A stretch of DNA of 64,000 bases from Bosea sp. BIWAKO-01 (GCF_001748145.1 NZ_BCQA01000001.1:1476001-1540000); one strand, 5' to 3'; shown: positions 17,350 to 25,921, counted from the first letter of the stretch. The notes: generated by a model not told the origin, from the sequence alone. Numbers and translations: made by a program.

Positions 17350-18342
17350 ATGGCCGACGCGCTTTCCGCCGACGCTCCCGCGGGCGGCCTCGCGGTCACC
17401 GAGACCACGAAGGGTACCGAGCGCCTCCACCGGGCGATCTTCATCGGGCTCGCCGTTCTGGTCGCTGTCGCGCCTTTCCTCGCCTATCCCGTCTTCGTGA
17501 TGAAGGTGATGTGCTTTGCGCTATTCGCGCTCGCCTTCAACCTCCTGCTTGGCTATGGCGGCCTGCTCTCCTTCGGCCATGCCGCCTATTTCGGCATGGC
17601 AAGCTATGTCAGCGCCTATACGGCCAAGAACTGGGGCCTGACGCCCGAGCTCGCGATCCTGTCCGGGACGCTGATCGCCGGTATGCTCGGCGCCGTGTTC
17701 GGCTCGCTCGCGATCCGCCGGCAAGGCATCTATTTCGCCATGATCACGCTCGCGCTCGCGCAGATGGTGTTCTTCTTCTCGCTGCAGACGCCGCGCTTCA
17801 CGGGCGGCGAGGACGGCATCCAGTCGGTGCCGCGCGGCAAGCTCTTCGGCCTGATCAGCCTCGCCGACGACCGGGCGCTGTATTACGTGGTCGCCGTGAT
17901 CTTCATGGCCGGACTGCTGCTGATATACCGGATCATCCATTCGCCCTTCGGCCAGGTCTGCAAGGCGATCCGGGACAACGAGCCGCGCGCGATCTCGCTC
18001 GGCTATCGCGCCAATCGCTACAAGCTCGCGGTCTTCGTGCTCTCGGCTGCGCTGGCCGGATTGGCGGGCTCGACCAAGGCGATCGTCTTCCAGCTCGCCT
18101 CGCTCACCGACGTGCACTGGTCGATGTCCGGCGAGGTTGTGCTGATGACCCTGGTCGGGGGACTCGGAACCGTGTTCGGACCGATCGTCGGCGCGCTCGT
18201 CATCGTCTCCATGCAGAACTATCTCGCCAGCCTTGGCGCCTGGGTTACGGTGGTGCAGGGCGTGATCTTCGTGATCTGCGTGATGCTGTTCCGCGAGGGC
18301 ATCGTCGGCGTGATCTCGAGGGCCATCAAGCGACCGCTCTGA
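17350..18342 (+). CDS. livM: LivM-type ABC permease
   Basis: The 330-residue second permease has an N-terminal cytoplasmic stretch of about 30 residues, then multiple membrane segments. AFNLLLGYGGLLSFGHAAYFG and GGLGTVFGPIVGALV are conserved LivM motifs, and the cytoplasmic EAA-like loop includes AIRDNEPRAISLGY. It closes the operon; its stop is 2 bases from the stop of the convergent cytochrome gene, with no room for a terminator. Confidence 0.93.
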   Translation: MADALSADAPAGGLAVTETTKGTERLHRAIFIGLAVLVAVAPFLAYPVFVMKVMCFALFALAFNLLLGYGGLLSFGHAAYFGMASYVSAYTAKNWGLTPELAILSGTLIAGMLGAVFGSLAIRRQGIYFAMITLALAQMVFFFSLQTPRFTGGEDGIQSVPRGKLFGLISLADDRALYYVVAVIFMAGLLLIYRIIHSPFGQVCKAIRDNEPRAISLGYRANRYKLAVFVLSAALAGLAGSTKAIVFQLASLTDVHWSMSGEVVLMTLVGGLGTVFGPIVGALVIVSMQNYLASLGAWVTVVQGVIFVICVMLFREGIVGVISRAIKRPL

Positions 18343-18344
18343 CG

Positions 18345-18719
18345 TCAGCGCTGCCGCATCAGGAAATCAGCGACGGCTGCCCGGTCGGCCTCACGGGCGA
18401 GTCCGGGCGCGCTCATCCAGCTGCCTTTGAACATGGCCTCGGGATCGGCGAGGTATGATCTCAGCCGCTCTGCGTCCCAGCTGAGGCCCTGCGCGCCAGC
18501 GGCCTTCAGCACCGGCGAATAATCGAACCCCGCGGCCGTGCCGACGCGGCGGCCGGACAGACCGGCGAGATGCGGACCTGCCATGCCGGGCTTCGCGGGA
18601 TCAAGGCTGTGGCAGGCCTGACAGGTTGCGAACAGGCGCTCGCCCGTCCCGCTCTCCTGAGCTGTGCCCGGCTGAGCGGCAAGCAGAACCGCCGCAGATG
18701 CGACAAGCGCGCTCCTCAC
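18345..18719 (-). CDS. Periplasmic monoheme cytochrome c
   Basis: The 124-residue protein has a signal peptide (residues 1-20, ending GTAQ) and one heme site, CQACH, near residue 34; methionines in the C-terminal half (MFKGSWMSAPGL) could give the distal ligand. It overlaps the upstream propeller gene by 4 bases, so the two are made together. The partnership suggests the propeller protein is a redox or electron-delivering component, or that the cytochrome serves it; this is inference. Confidence 0.85.
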   Translation of the reverse strand: MRSALVASAAVLLAAQPGTAQESGTGERLFATCQACHSLDPAKPGMAGPHLAGLSGRRVGTAAGFDYSPVLKAAGAQGLSWDAERLRSYLADPEAMFKGSWMSAPGLAREADRAAVADFLMRQR

Positions 18720-19720
18720 GCCTGCTTCACGGTCTGGATGCGGACAAGCCGGTCATTTCCGCTCTCACCGCCCCAGGCCTCGCCGGAACGTCCATCCATC
18801 TGGCGCACATTGGCGCCCGGCTTGTCGCTCGGGAAACTGCTGAAGGCTTCGGTGACCGGATCGAAATGCACGATGGCATTGGCCGCGAAATCCGTCAGCC
18901 AGACCTTGTCCGCATCATCGACATAGACCGAATAGGTGCGCGGTCTGTCACCGGGCAATTTCCAGGTCTTCCAGCTGTTGCTGAGTGTGTCATAGGCCGA
19001 GACATTGCCGGAGTTCCACTCGCTGACCCAGATACGGTTCTTCGAATCCGACCAGACCCGCCGCGCGCCCTGACCAGGCGTCGGGGGTTCGACCACCGTG
19101 ATCTCGAAGGTACCGGGATTGATCTGGGCAATGTGGTTGCCGGCCAGCGAGGCGTACCAGATCTCGCCCGAGGGCGTTCTGGTGATGCCATAGGCGCCCG
19201 GACCGCGCGGCGCATCCCGGATCTCCATCCTGGCGGTCTGCGGATCGAAGCGGCCGACGATCCCGCTCTGGCCCGTGAACCAGAGGATGCCTTCCTTGTC
19301 GAAGATCCCGGTATTGAGATTGGCATTCTCGCGCCCCGCGGGCAGCTTGAACAGGTCGACCTTGTGGGTCTTGTCATCGACGCGGGCGATGGCGTTCTGC
19401 CCCCCTTCCGTCACCCAGGCGGCGCCGTCCGGGCCCCTGATCACGCCGTGGGGTGCGGCCCCTTGGCCGAGCTCGACCACCTTGAGCTGGCTCGAACGCG
19501 GATCGAAGCGGCCGAGCGTGCCGTTGCGCTGACCGCAGACCCAGATCGTGCCGTCGCCGGCATCGGTGACATCGCGCGAGCCCTTGATCGCGGGGATATC
19601 GAAATAGGTGATGTTGAATCTGGAACCCGGCGCCGTCGGTCCGGCCGCCGCCGCCCGGCCGACCAGGGCCGGCACCGCAAGCCCGACAAGGCCAAGCTGA
19701 AGAAAGGACCGGCGCAGCAT
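18716..19720 (-). CDS. Tat-exported virginiamycin-B-lyase-like (Vgb) beta-propeller
   Basis: The 334-residue protein has a twin-arginine signal (LRRSFLQLG at residues 2-10, ending GRAAAAG). It carries repeats of about 40 residues of the streptogramin-lyase/NHL propeller type (DGTIWVCGQRNGTLGRFDP, GILWFTGQSGIVGRFDP, GEIWYASLAGNHIAQINP). True Vgb is a cytoplasmic streptogramin lyase of about 300 residues. An exported version coupled to a cytochrome c is unlikely to be an antibiotic-resistance enzyme, and its real function is unknown. Catalytic residues were not verified. Confidence 0.8.
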   Translation of the reverse strand: MLRRSFLQLGLVGLAVPALVGRAAAAGPTAPGSRFNITYFDIPAIKGSRDVTDAGDGTIWVCGQRNGTLGRFDPRSSQLKVVELGQGAAPHGVIRGPDGAAWVTEGGQNAIARVDDKTHKVDLFKLPAGRENANLNTGIFDKEGILWFTGQSGIVGRFDPQTARMEIRDAPRGPGAYGITRTPSGEIWYASLAGNHIAQINPGTFEITVVEPPTPGQGARRVWSDSKNRIWVSEWNSGNVSAYDTLSNSWKTWKLPGDRPRTYSVYVDDADKVWLTDFAANAIVHFDPVTEAFSSFPSDKPGANVRQMDGRSGEAWGGESGNDRLVRIQTVKQA

Positions 19721-19816
19721 GAAGCGTCTCCTCCTGTACCCGCCGGGCGCAACGCCTCGGCCGATTTCCAGCTTGGGACGACAACATGGTGAAACTGCGC
19801 CGCCTCCTCCCGCCGG

Positions 19817-20464
19817 TCAGAGCTGCCGCTGAACTCCGATCGGCAGGCTCGAAACCCGCGCCATTTCACCGCTCAGGAAGCGTTCCGGCGCTGCCAGATA
19901 GTCACGCGCCATCGACATGGCATCGACGCCCCAGAAAATCCCTCCATCGATCAGCAGGCTCGGAACGCCAAAGATCCCAGCTGCGACAGCCTCTTCCGTG
20001 GCCAGGCGCAACGCATCCTTGACCGGCTGTTCGCCGATGCGGTCCAGCGTCGCAGGATCCCCGCCGACCGCAGCAACCTCGGCCAGCACGGCTGGGTCAT
20101 TACCGTCGCGCCCCTGCCCCCAGATCAGCCGAAAGGCTTCGCGGACCGCGGCCTTCTGCCCGTCGAGCGCGGTCAACAGACGCAGCATGGCGAGCGGGTT
20201 GAACGGGTGGCTCGGCGGGAAGCGGAAGGGTACGCTCAGCGATTGGGCCAGGTGCGTCGCGAGCCGATAGGTGTGGACGCGTTTCGGCGCGATCTCGGCC
20301 GGGCCGAGCTGGCCCCAATGCTTGAGCACCGCACCAAAGACGATGGGCTTCATCACGACGGGCCGCAGCTCTTCAATCGCGTCGAGCTTCGTCAATGCGA
20401 GATAGGCAAAGGGTGAGATGAGGTCGAAATACCAGATGGCAGGCTTGGTCATTCCCATCCTCAT
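19817..20464 (-). CDS. 2-Hydroxychromene-2-carboxylate isomerase-like (DsbA/kappa-GST fold)
   Basis: The 215-residue protein has WYFDLISPFAYLAL near the N-terminus, whose serine (SPFAY) replaces the thiol of thioredoxin folds, and a C-terminal GIFGVPSLLIDGGIFWGVD with the cis-proline. These mark the NahD family, glutathione-dependent isomerases of aromatic ring-cleavage intermediates. ATG 20464 forms an ATGA with the upstream hydrolase; ATG 20458 or 20452 are alternatives. It is the third gene of the TetR operon. The substrate is not predictable. Confidence 0.85.
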   Translation of the reverse strand: MRMGMTKPAIWYFDLISPFAYLALTKLDAIEELRPVVMKPIVFGAVLKHWGQLGPAEIAPKRVHTYRLATHLAQSLSVPFRFPPSHPFNPLAMLRLLTALDGQKAAVREAFRLIWGQGRDGNDPAVLAEVAAVGGDPATLDRIGEQPVKDALRLATEEAVAAGIFGVPSLLIDGGIFWGVDAMSMARDYLAAPERFLSGEMARVSSLPIGVQRQL

Positions 20465-20991
20465 TTGATCAGCTTGGACACGGCGCGGAACTGCGGGTGT
20501 TCCGCCGTCCGCAGCCATTCGAACAGGACCATCTCGGTCGTGACCATCTCGGCGCCATGAGCAGACATGCGCCGGATTGCAGCCTCCTTGTTCTCGGGCG
20601 CGCGTGAGCCGATCGCGTCCTGCACCACAAGCACGCGGCGCCATTGCGTCAGCAGCCCGAGAACCGTCTGGCCGACACAAACATGCGCCTCGCAACCGCA
20701 GACAATCAGCTCTTCGTCCTCTTCCAGCGCGCCCAGAAAGGCCGGTTCGGCACAGGCATCGAAGCTCATCTTGGTCACCACCGGCCCGGCGCCCGAAAGC
20801 TCCGGCACTGTACTGCCGAGCCCGACCGGGTTCTGCTCGGTCATCACCACGGGAACATCGAGCAGGGCGGCCGCCTCGACGAGCCGGCGCGCATTCGCGA
20901 CCATGCGAGGCCCGTCATGGATCACCGGCATCAGGCGCGCCTGAAAATCGATGATGACGAGGCGGGCGCGCTCGACCTTAAGCAGTGTCAT
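20461..20991 (-). CDS. Isochorismatase-like cysteine hydrolase
   Basis: The 176-residue protein keeps the family triad: D15 (VIIDFQ), K74 (VTKMSF) and C105 (CEAHVCVGQT). This family cleaves amides or enol ethers, and most members are of unknown substrate; resemblance is to the YcaC-like branch. It overlaps the upstream tetR by ATGA and the downstream isomerase by ATGA, so three genes form one tightly coupled unit. Confidence 0.88.
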   Translation of the reverse strand: MTLLKVERARLVIIDFQARLMPVIHDGPRMVANARRLVEAAALLDVPVVMTEQNPVGLGSTVPELSGAGPVVTKMSFDACAEPAFLGALEEDEELIVCGCEAHVCVGQTVLGLLTQWRRVLVVQDAIGSRAPENKEAAIRRMSAHGAEMVTTEMVLFEWLRTAEHPQFRAVSKLIK

Positions 20992-21632
20992 GGACGCTCT
21001 CCCTCCATCAGCAATTGCCCGATCTGGACATCGACATAGCGCTCCATCAGCGTGCGCGCCTGGGCACCGAACATCCGCAGCCGCTGCGTATGGGCGAGCA
21101 GCAACACGCCCGAAGCATGGGCGAAGGCATCGGCCATGGCCAGCCGTGCCGTCTCCTGATCGCGGCCCATCTGTTCGACCGCGAGCCTGATTGGCGAGAG
21201 CCCCGCCTCCAGGGCCTCGTTCAGGGCCTTGTCCCGCTCGCGGCCGAGCCCATGGGGGCGCATGCCGCCACGGAACAGGTAGAAGCCGAGATCGAGATCT
21301 CTCGGATGGGCCGCATAGAAATCGAAGAAGGCGAGTGCTGCCAGGCGGAAACGGGCTTCCGGCGTAACAGCCCCTTCGACCGCCTTGTCGACATGGTTGC
21401 GCAGCGCCGACAGCGACTGGCCAAGGACCTCGGCATAGAGCATTTCCTTGGAATCGAAATGGAAGTAGAGCGCCGCCGGCGTGTAACCGGCCTCCGCCGC
21501 AATGGCGCGCAGCGAGGCGCCATCCAGCCCGTCGCGCTCGAAGACCGTGCGTGCGGCGTCCAGGATCAGCCCGCGCCTGAGTTCCGTGACCGCCCGCTTG
21601 CGGCGCCCTTGCATCGTCTCGGCCACTGCCAC
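20988..21632 (-). CDS. TetR family regulator
   Basis: The 214-residue regulator has its helix-turn-helix at about residues 42-65 (SLRAIAAEAGYTPAALYFHF) and a C-terminal ligand domain. The start is GTG 21632, with an internal ATG at 21614 possible. It leads the leftward operon with the hydrolase and isomerase and is divergent from the HpaB/AbfD-like gene with 87 bases between them, so it probably controls both units. The palindrome CCAAATTTGG lies in that gap. Confidence 0.87.
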   Translation of the reverse strand: MAVAETMQGRRKRAVTELRRGLILDAARTVFERDGLDGASLRAIAAEAGYTPAALYFHFDSKEMLYAEVLGQSLSALRNHVDKAVEGAVTPEARFRLAALAFFDFYAAHPRDLDLGFYLFRGGMRPHGLGRERDKALNEALEAGLSPIRLAVEQMGRDQETARLAMADAFAHASGVLLLAHTQRLRMFGAQARTLMERYVDVQIGQLLMEGERP

Positions 21633-21644
21633 CTCGACATCGCT

Positions 21645-21661
21645 CCAAATTTGGGTTGACG
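21645..21661. promoter_or_regulatory. Palindrome and -35 element between tetR and the HpaB-like gene
   Basis: CCAAATTTGG (21645-21654) is a perfect 10-base palindrome, followed at once by TTGACG (21656-21661), a good -35 for the rightward gene; no convincing -10 follows at 16-18 bases. Position and symmetry suggest a regulator site for the neighbouring TetR protein. The arms are short, so confidence is limited. Confidence 0.4.
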
Positions 21662-21719
21662 GAAATTCTAACGGCGTTCAATTTTATGGGCAACAATCAA
21701 ATACCAAGAGGACACGCCC

Positions 21720-23258
21720 ATGCTGATGGATGCTGCGGGCTACCGCGAGTCGCTGCGCGCCTATCATCCGCGTGTTTTCGTCAACGGCCAGCGTGTCGAG
21801 AGCGTGGCTGACGAGCCCTTGCTGGCACCCGGCATCAACGCGGTCGGGATTACCTACGGCCTCGCCCATCAGGAGGCCCATCTCCCGGTGATGACGGCAC
21901 GGCAGACAAGCTCCGGCAAGACCGTCAACCGCATGCTGCACATCAATGAGCGCTCCAGCGACCTGCTCGCCAAGCTCGAGGCGGTTCGGCTGGTCTGCAA
22001 GATCTCGGGCTGCGCCCAGCGCTATCTCAGCCATGATGCGCTGAATGCGCTCTGGCAGGCGACAGCAGTCACCGATGCCCGCCACGGCACCGATTATGCG
22101 CAACGCTTCCGAGCCTACCTGCACGAGGTCCAGGACAAGGACCTGACGCTCGGCGTCGCCATGACCGACGCCAAGGGTGACCGTTCGAAACGGCCGGGCG
22201 CACAGGCGAACCCGGATTCCTATGTTCACATCAAGGAGCGGCGGAAGGACGGCATCGTCATTCGCGGCACCAAGGCCATCGTCACCGGCGCGCCCTATAT
22301 GCACGAATTCCTGGTGATGCCCTGCCGCACCCACGTGCTGGGCGACGAGGATTTCGCGGTCTGCTGCGCCGTGCCCTGCGATGCCGCGGGCGTCACCATC
22401 GTGGCGCGACCTGCCGGACGCCCCGGCGATCCAGCCGCGAAATTCTCGGCGCAATACGGCCAGTCGACCGGCGTCGTGATGTTCGACGATGTCTTCGTGC
22501 CATGGGACCGCGTCTTCCTTGCCGGCGAGACCGAGGAAGGCGGCTTCCTGACCACGAGCTACGCGACGCATCACCGCCATTCCTGCATCGGCGCCAGAGC
22601 CGGGTTCGGCGATCTCCTGATCGGCGCCGGCGCACTGATGATCGAGGCCAACGGGCTCGATACGGAGCGCCATGGCCACGTCCGCGAACAGATGGTCGAG
22701 TTGATCAAGATCACGGAAGGATTTTTTGCCTGTGGTGTCGCGGCCTCCGTCTACTGCCAGAAGGATCCTGCTGGCTCGGTGATGCCTGACAGCGTCTTCT
22801 CCAATATCGGCAAGCTGCTGTTGGCGACGCAGATCTACGACATGCACCGCATCGCCCACTACGTATCGGGCGGGTTGATCGTGGCGCTGCCAGGTCCGGA
22901 TGAGGATCATAATCCCGAGACCGCTGCCTCGTTGTCCGCCGTACTAGCGGGCCGCCCCGATATCCCGCACGCCCAGCGCGCCGAGGTCGCGCGCTTCATC
23001 GAGGATCTGACCGTCTCGAAGGAGGCCGGCTGGTATTCGGTGATCTCGTTGCATGGCGGCGGCTCGCCAGAAGCGATGAAGCGCGAAATCTGGCGCAACT
23101 ACCCGGTGGCGGAGAAGGTTGAACTGGTCGAGAGCCTGCTCGGACGTGGCGTCCTCGCCGATGGCGGCAGGGTCTCGAAGCAGCCGGGGCGCTGCTGTGT
23201 CACCGGTTGCGAGGTGCCGGAATCGCCGAACGGGGTCCCGCGCGAAGCGGCCGAATAG
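21720..23258 (+). CDS. 4-Hydroxyphenylacetate 3-hydroxylase / 4-hydroxybutyryl-CoA dehydratase family protein
   Basis: The 512-residue flavoprotein has the acyl-CoA-dehydrogenase-like fold of the HpaB superfamily. Segments such as VAMTDAKGDRSKRPG, IVIRGTKAIVTGAPYMHE and GFGDLLIGAGALM place it nearer 4-hydroxybutyryl-CoA dehydratase (AbfD) than the monooxygenases. From memory of AbfD, its 4Fe-4S ligands C99, C103, H292 and C299 correspond here to C98, Y102, H285 and A292, so only two remain and a cluster is doubtful. AAGAGG precedes the ATG. An AidB-like acyl-CoA dehydrogenase follows 86 bases later. Reaction unknown. Confidence 0.8.
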   Translation: MLMDAAGYRESLRAYHPRVFVNGQRVESVADEPLLAPGINAVGITYGLAHQEAHLPVMTARQTSSGKTVNRMLHINERSSDLLAKLEAVRLVCKISGCAQRYLSHDALNALWQATAVTDARHGTDYAQRFRAYLHEVQDKDLTLGVAMTDAKGDRSKRPGAQANPDSYVHIKERRKDGIVIRGTKAIVTGAPYMHEFLVMPCRTHVLGDEDFAVCCAVPCDAAGVTIVARPAGRPGDPAAKFSAQYGQSTGVVMFDDVFVPWDRVFLAGETEEGGFLTTSYATHHRHSCIGARAGFGDLLIGAGALMIEANGLDTERHGHVREQMVELIKITEGFFACGVAASVYCQKDPAGSVMPDSVFSNIGKLLLATQIYDMHRIAHYVSGGLIVALPGPDEDHNPETAASLSAVLAGRPDIPHAQRAEVARFIEDLTVSKEAGWYSVISLHGGGSPEAMKREIWRNYPVAEKVELVESLLGRGVLADGGRVSKQPGRCCVTGCEVPESPNGVPREAAE

Positions 23259-23290
23259 CGCAACCCGTCAGCCTCGGATCCCCTTCATTC

Positions 23291-23325
23291 CCCGTCGCGG
23301 GACGGGATAGCCGGCGCAGCGCCGG
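23291..23325. repeat. Two tandem stem-loops between the HpaB-like and AidB-like genes
   Basis: CCCGTC (23291-23296) pairs with GACGGG (23301-23306) over a 4-base loop, and CCGGCG (23311-23316) pairs with CGCCGG (23320-23325) over a 3-base loop. They lie just before the downstream ribosome site, so they may limit its translation or mark an mRNA processing point. No T-run follows. Confidence 0.5.
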
Positions 23326-23344
23326 ACCTGACCAGAGGACCACC

Positions 23345-24997
23345 ATGACCGTGCACGCCATTGCCCCGACCCATCAGGTGCTGAACCAGGCGCGCCCCGC
23401 CACGGGCTGGAACGCCTTCTCCGACGACGCGGTGCTGCAGGGCGTCGTCACCCGCCAGGCTCCCTGGGTTGCAGGCAGAGCGACGGCGCTCGGCGCCCAT
23501 GCCGGCGACGAGGCGGTGCAGGATCTGGCGCGTCTCGCCAACAGGTTCACGCCGGAGCTCAGGACGCATGACCGCTTCGGCAACCGCGTCGACTGGGTCG
23601 AATTTCATCCGGCCTGGCACGAATTGATGGCGCTCGCCTTCCGGCTCGAGGTGCCCTCGCTGGCCTGGACGGCGACAGAACCGAACGGCCACGTTGCGCG
23701 TGGCGTCCTCTCCTATGTCTGGAACCAGATCGAGCATGGGGTCGGCTGCCCGACCGGCATGACCTATGCCGCCTGGCCGGGCCTGGCCCAGCCTGAGTTC
23801 TCGCTCTGGCGCGAGAAGATCACGTCCGGCCAGTATGACAAGCGCCCACTCCCGGTCTCGCAGAAGACAGGGGCGAGCATCGGCTACGCGATGACCGAGA
23901 AACAGGGCGGATCGGACCTCCGGCAGACCCAGACGACCGCGCGCTATCTGGAGGATACGCCGGAGGGGCGGGTCTTTCTGATCACCGGACACAAATGGTT
24001 CTTCTCGGTCCCGCAATCGGACGGGTTCTTCACGCTCGCGCGCAGCGAGAGCGGCGTCTCCTGTTTCTTCGCCCCCGGCTTCCTGCCGGATGGCAGCCGC
24101 AACCGGCTGCAGATCCAGCGGCTGAAGGACAAGGCGGGGAACCGCTCGAACGCCTCGTCGGAGGTCGAATTCCGCGAGTGCCTGGGCTGGCTCGTCGGCG
24201 AGGAGGGCCATGGCATCCGCGAGATCCTCAGCCACGCCCATCTGACCCGGCTGGATTTCGCAATCGGCTCGGCCGGGCTGATGCGGCAGGCGCTGACCCT
24301 GGCGCTCAACCACACGCAATCGCGCAAGGGCTTTGGCTCCTCGCTGGCCGAGCAGCCGATGATGACCAATATTCTTGCCGATCTCGCGATCGACTCCGAG
24401 GCCTCGACCCTGATGGCTTTTCGCGTTGCCGCGGCCACCGACGCGATGGAGAGCAGCGAGCAGGAGCGCCACGTCGCACGGGTTTCGACACCGCTGGCGA
24501 AATTCTGGAACTGCAAGCGCGCTGCCGCCTTCGTCGCCGAGGCGCTGGAATGCCATGGCGGCAATGGCTTCATCGAGGAGAACCCGATGGCACGGCTCTA
24601 TCGCGAGGCGCCGCTGAACGCGATCTGGGAAGGCACCTCGAACATGATGTGCATGGACGTGCTGCGTTCGTTCAACCGCGATCCACGCACGAAAGAGGCC
24701 TTCATGGCCGAACTCGGTTCCGCTCGCGGCGCCAACCGCGCGCTCGACCGATGGCTCGACAGGCTCGGCGACGAGGTGGCCAAACCGCGCAATGACGATG
24801 GCCATGGCCGCCGGCTCGCCAACCTGATGGCCTATGCGTTGCAGGCCTCGGAGCTGAAGAAGCACGCGAATGAGGCGGTGTTCGAGACTTTCTGCCGCTC
24901 CAGGCTCGATGCCGACTGGGGCTATGTCTTCGGCACGCTCGATCCTTCGCCCGAACTGGCAAGCATCGTGAAACGCGCGAGCGTGGCGCGGGGCTGA
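23345..24997 (+). CDS. AidB-like acyl-CoA dehydrogenase family protein
   Basis: The 550-residue protein closely follows the AidB pattern: THQVLNQARP near the N-terminus, ARLANRFTPELRTHDRFG, VEFHPAWHELM, then the dehydrogenase core with MTEKQGGSDLR, HKWFFSVPQSDG, and the C-terminal ECHGGNGFIEENPMARLYREAP and IWEGTSNMM. E. coli AidB (541 residues) binds FAD and DNA and belongs to the alkylation response; its metabolic reaction is unclear. Here it follows an HpaB/AbfD-like gene, which hints at a catabolic rather than repair role. ATG 23345 matches family N-termini. Confidence 0.88.
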   Translation: MTVHAIAPTHQVLNQARPATGWNAFSDDAVLQGVVTRQAPWVAGRATALGAHAGDEAVQDLARLANRFTPELRTHDRFGNRVDWVEFHPAWHELMALAFRLEVPSLAWTATEPNGHVARGVLSYVWNQIEHGVGCPTGMTYAAWPGLAQPEFSLWREKITSGQYDKRPLPVSQKTGASIGYAMTEKQGGSDLRQTQTTARYLEDTPEGRVFLITGHKWFFSVPQSDGFFTLARSESGVSCFFAPGFLPDGSRNRLQIQRLKDKAGNRSNASSEVEFRECLGWLVGEEGHGIREILSHAHLTRLDFAIGSAGLMRQALTLALNHTQSRKGFGSSLAEQPMMTNILADLAIDSEASTLMAFRVAAATDAMESSEQERHVARVSTPLAKFWNCKRAAAFVAEALECHGGNGFIEENPMARLYREAPLNAIWEGTSNMMCMDVLRSFNRDPRTKEAFMAELGSARGANRALDRWLDRLGDEVAKPRNDDGHGRRLANLMAYALQASELKKHANEAVFETFCRSRLDADWGYVFGTLDPSPELASIVKRASVARG

Positions 24998-25076
24998 GCC
25001 ACTCCGCCTTTCAGGCGACTGGAGACCTCCCCTGGGCCCATGCCTGAACCCGGGCCGTCCCAAGGCTGGCATGGAC

Positions 25077-25104
25077 CCCGGTCCTGCGCTTCGCCGCGAC
25101 CGGG
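25077..25104. terminator. Stem-loop between convergent aidB-like and DUF899 genes
   Basis: CCCGGTC (25077-25083) pairs with GACCGGG (25098-25104) over a 14-base loop in the 130-base convergent gap. It probably serves as a bidirectional terminator; no T-run is visible. The sequence style resembles the CCCGGG elements at 16278 and 36053 but the arms differ. Confidence 0.4.
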
Positions 25105-25127
25105 TTCCGGGCGCACCTGGCCTGCAA

Positions 25128-25859
25128 TCACGCGCAACAGGCTGCGGCCATCGGCACCGTCTCGTACTCGTCGTGGCGCTTGACGAAACTCATGGTCGTC
25201 TCCTCGTTGCGGCCTTTGGGCGCGCGGTCGAGGATCATCAATGTGCCGATCAGCTCCTCCGGGCCCCGCGCATAGCTCGAATAGGTATGAAACACCTCGC
25301 CGGCTTCGTTGCGGATGAACGAGCTCAGTCCGGGCAATTCGTCATGCGCATTGCCCACCGGCGTATCGGTGAAATTGTAGCTGACGCTGTCTCCCTTGAG
25401 CTGCTCGGGCGTGAACGAGACGTGGTAGTCGAAATTGAAGTCGCTGCCATGGGACGAGACCCAGGGGAAGTGCCAGCCCATGCGGCGCTTATAGGCCTCG
25501 ATCTTCGGCAGCGGTGCCCGCGAGACTGCGACCAATGTCACGTCGTGATTGTTCAGATGCGCCAGCGTGCCGTCGAGATGATCAGCCAGGAAGGAACAAC
25601 CAGGGCAACCTGCCTCCCATTCCGGCCCGAACATGAAATGATAGATCATCAGCTGACTGCGCCCGTCGAACAGTTCCGCCAGCCGCCGCTTCCCTGCCGG
25701 GGTGTCGAAGACATAGTTCTTGTCGACCCGGACCCAGGGCAAGGCGCTTCGCTCGGCATTCACCGCGTCGCGCAGACGCGTCTCTTCCTTCTCGCGGGCG
25801 AGCAGTACCTTGCGCGCTGCAAGCCAGTCCTCGCGTGAAACAACCGGGTGTTGCTGCAT
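25128..25859 (-). CDS. DUF899 thioredoxin-like protein
   Basis: The 243-residue cytoplasmic protein shows the DUF899 pattern: LFDGRSQLMIYHFMFG, then a CPGC motif in EAGCPGCSFLADHLDG, then the FPWVSSHGSDFNFDYHVSF segment. The family is thioredoxin-like and often annotated as such, but its substrate is not known. GGAGGAAGG precedes ATG 25859. It is divergent from a marR gene across 62 bases with a clear operator, so MarR control is likely. Confidence 0.85.
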   Translation of the reverse strand: MQQHPVVSREDWLAARKVLLAREKEETRLRDAVNAERSALPWVRVDKNYVFDTPAGKRRLAELFDGRSQLMIYHFMFGPEWEAGCPGCSFLADHLDGTLAHLNNHDVTLVAVSRAPLPKIEAYKRRMGWHFPWVSSHGSDFNFDYHVSFTPEQLKGDSVSYNFTDTPVGNAHDELPGLSSFIRNEAGEVFHTYSSYARGPEELIGTLMILDRAPKGRNEETTMSFVKRHDEYETVPMAAACCA

Positions 25860-25886
25860 GGCCTTCCTCCTTCCGAAACGCCCCTC

Positions 25887-25915
25887 TTGACAGGATAGGT
25901 TGATATCAACATAAA
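25887..25915 (+). promoter_or_regulatory. marR promoter with palindromic operator in its spacer
   Basis: A perfect -35 TTGACA (25887-25892) and a -10 CATAAA (25910-25915), 17 bases apart, drive the rightward marR gene. The perfect 12-base palindrome GTTGATATCAAC (25899-25910) fills the spacer, the classic place for a MarR repressor. Transcription would begin near base 25922, which is the A of the marR ATG, so the mRNA would be leaderless. The operator is also 40 bases upstream of the divergent DUF899 gene. Confidence 0.75.
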
Positions 25916-25921
25916 GGCTCC

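Noticed and set aside
18716..19720. Streptogramin resistance gene
   Set aside because: The Tat signal and the coupling to a cytochrome c argue against a cytoplasmic antibiotic lyase, and the family is broad.
23285..25072. Minus-strand 595-residue open frame opposite the AidB-like gene
   Set aside because: It is a shadow frame; the plus-strand product matches AidB from end to end.
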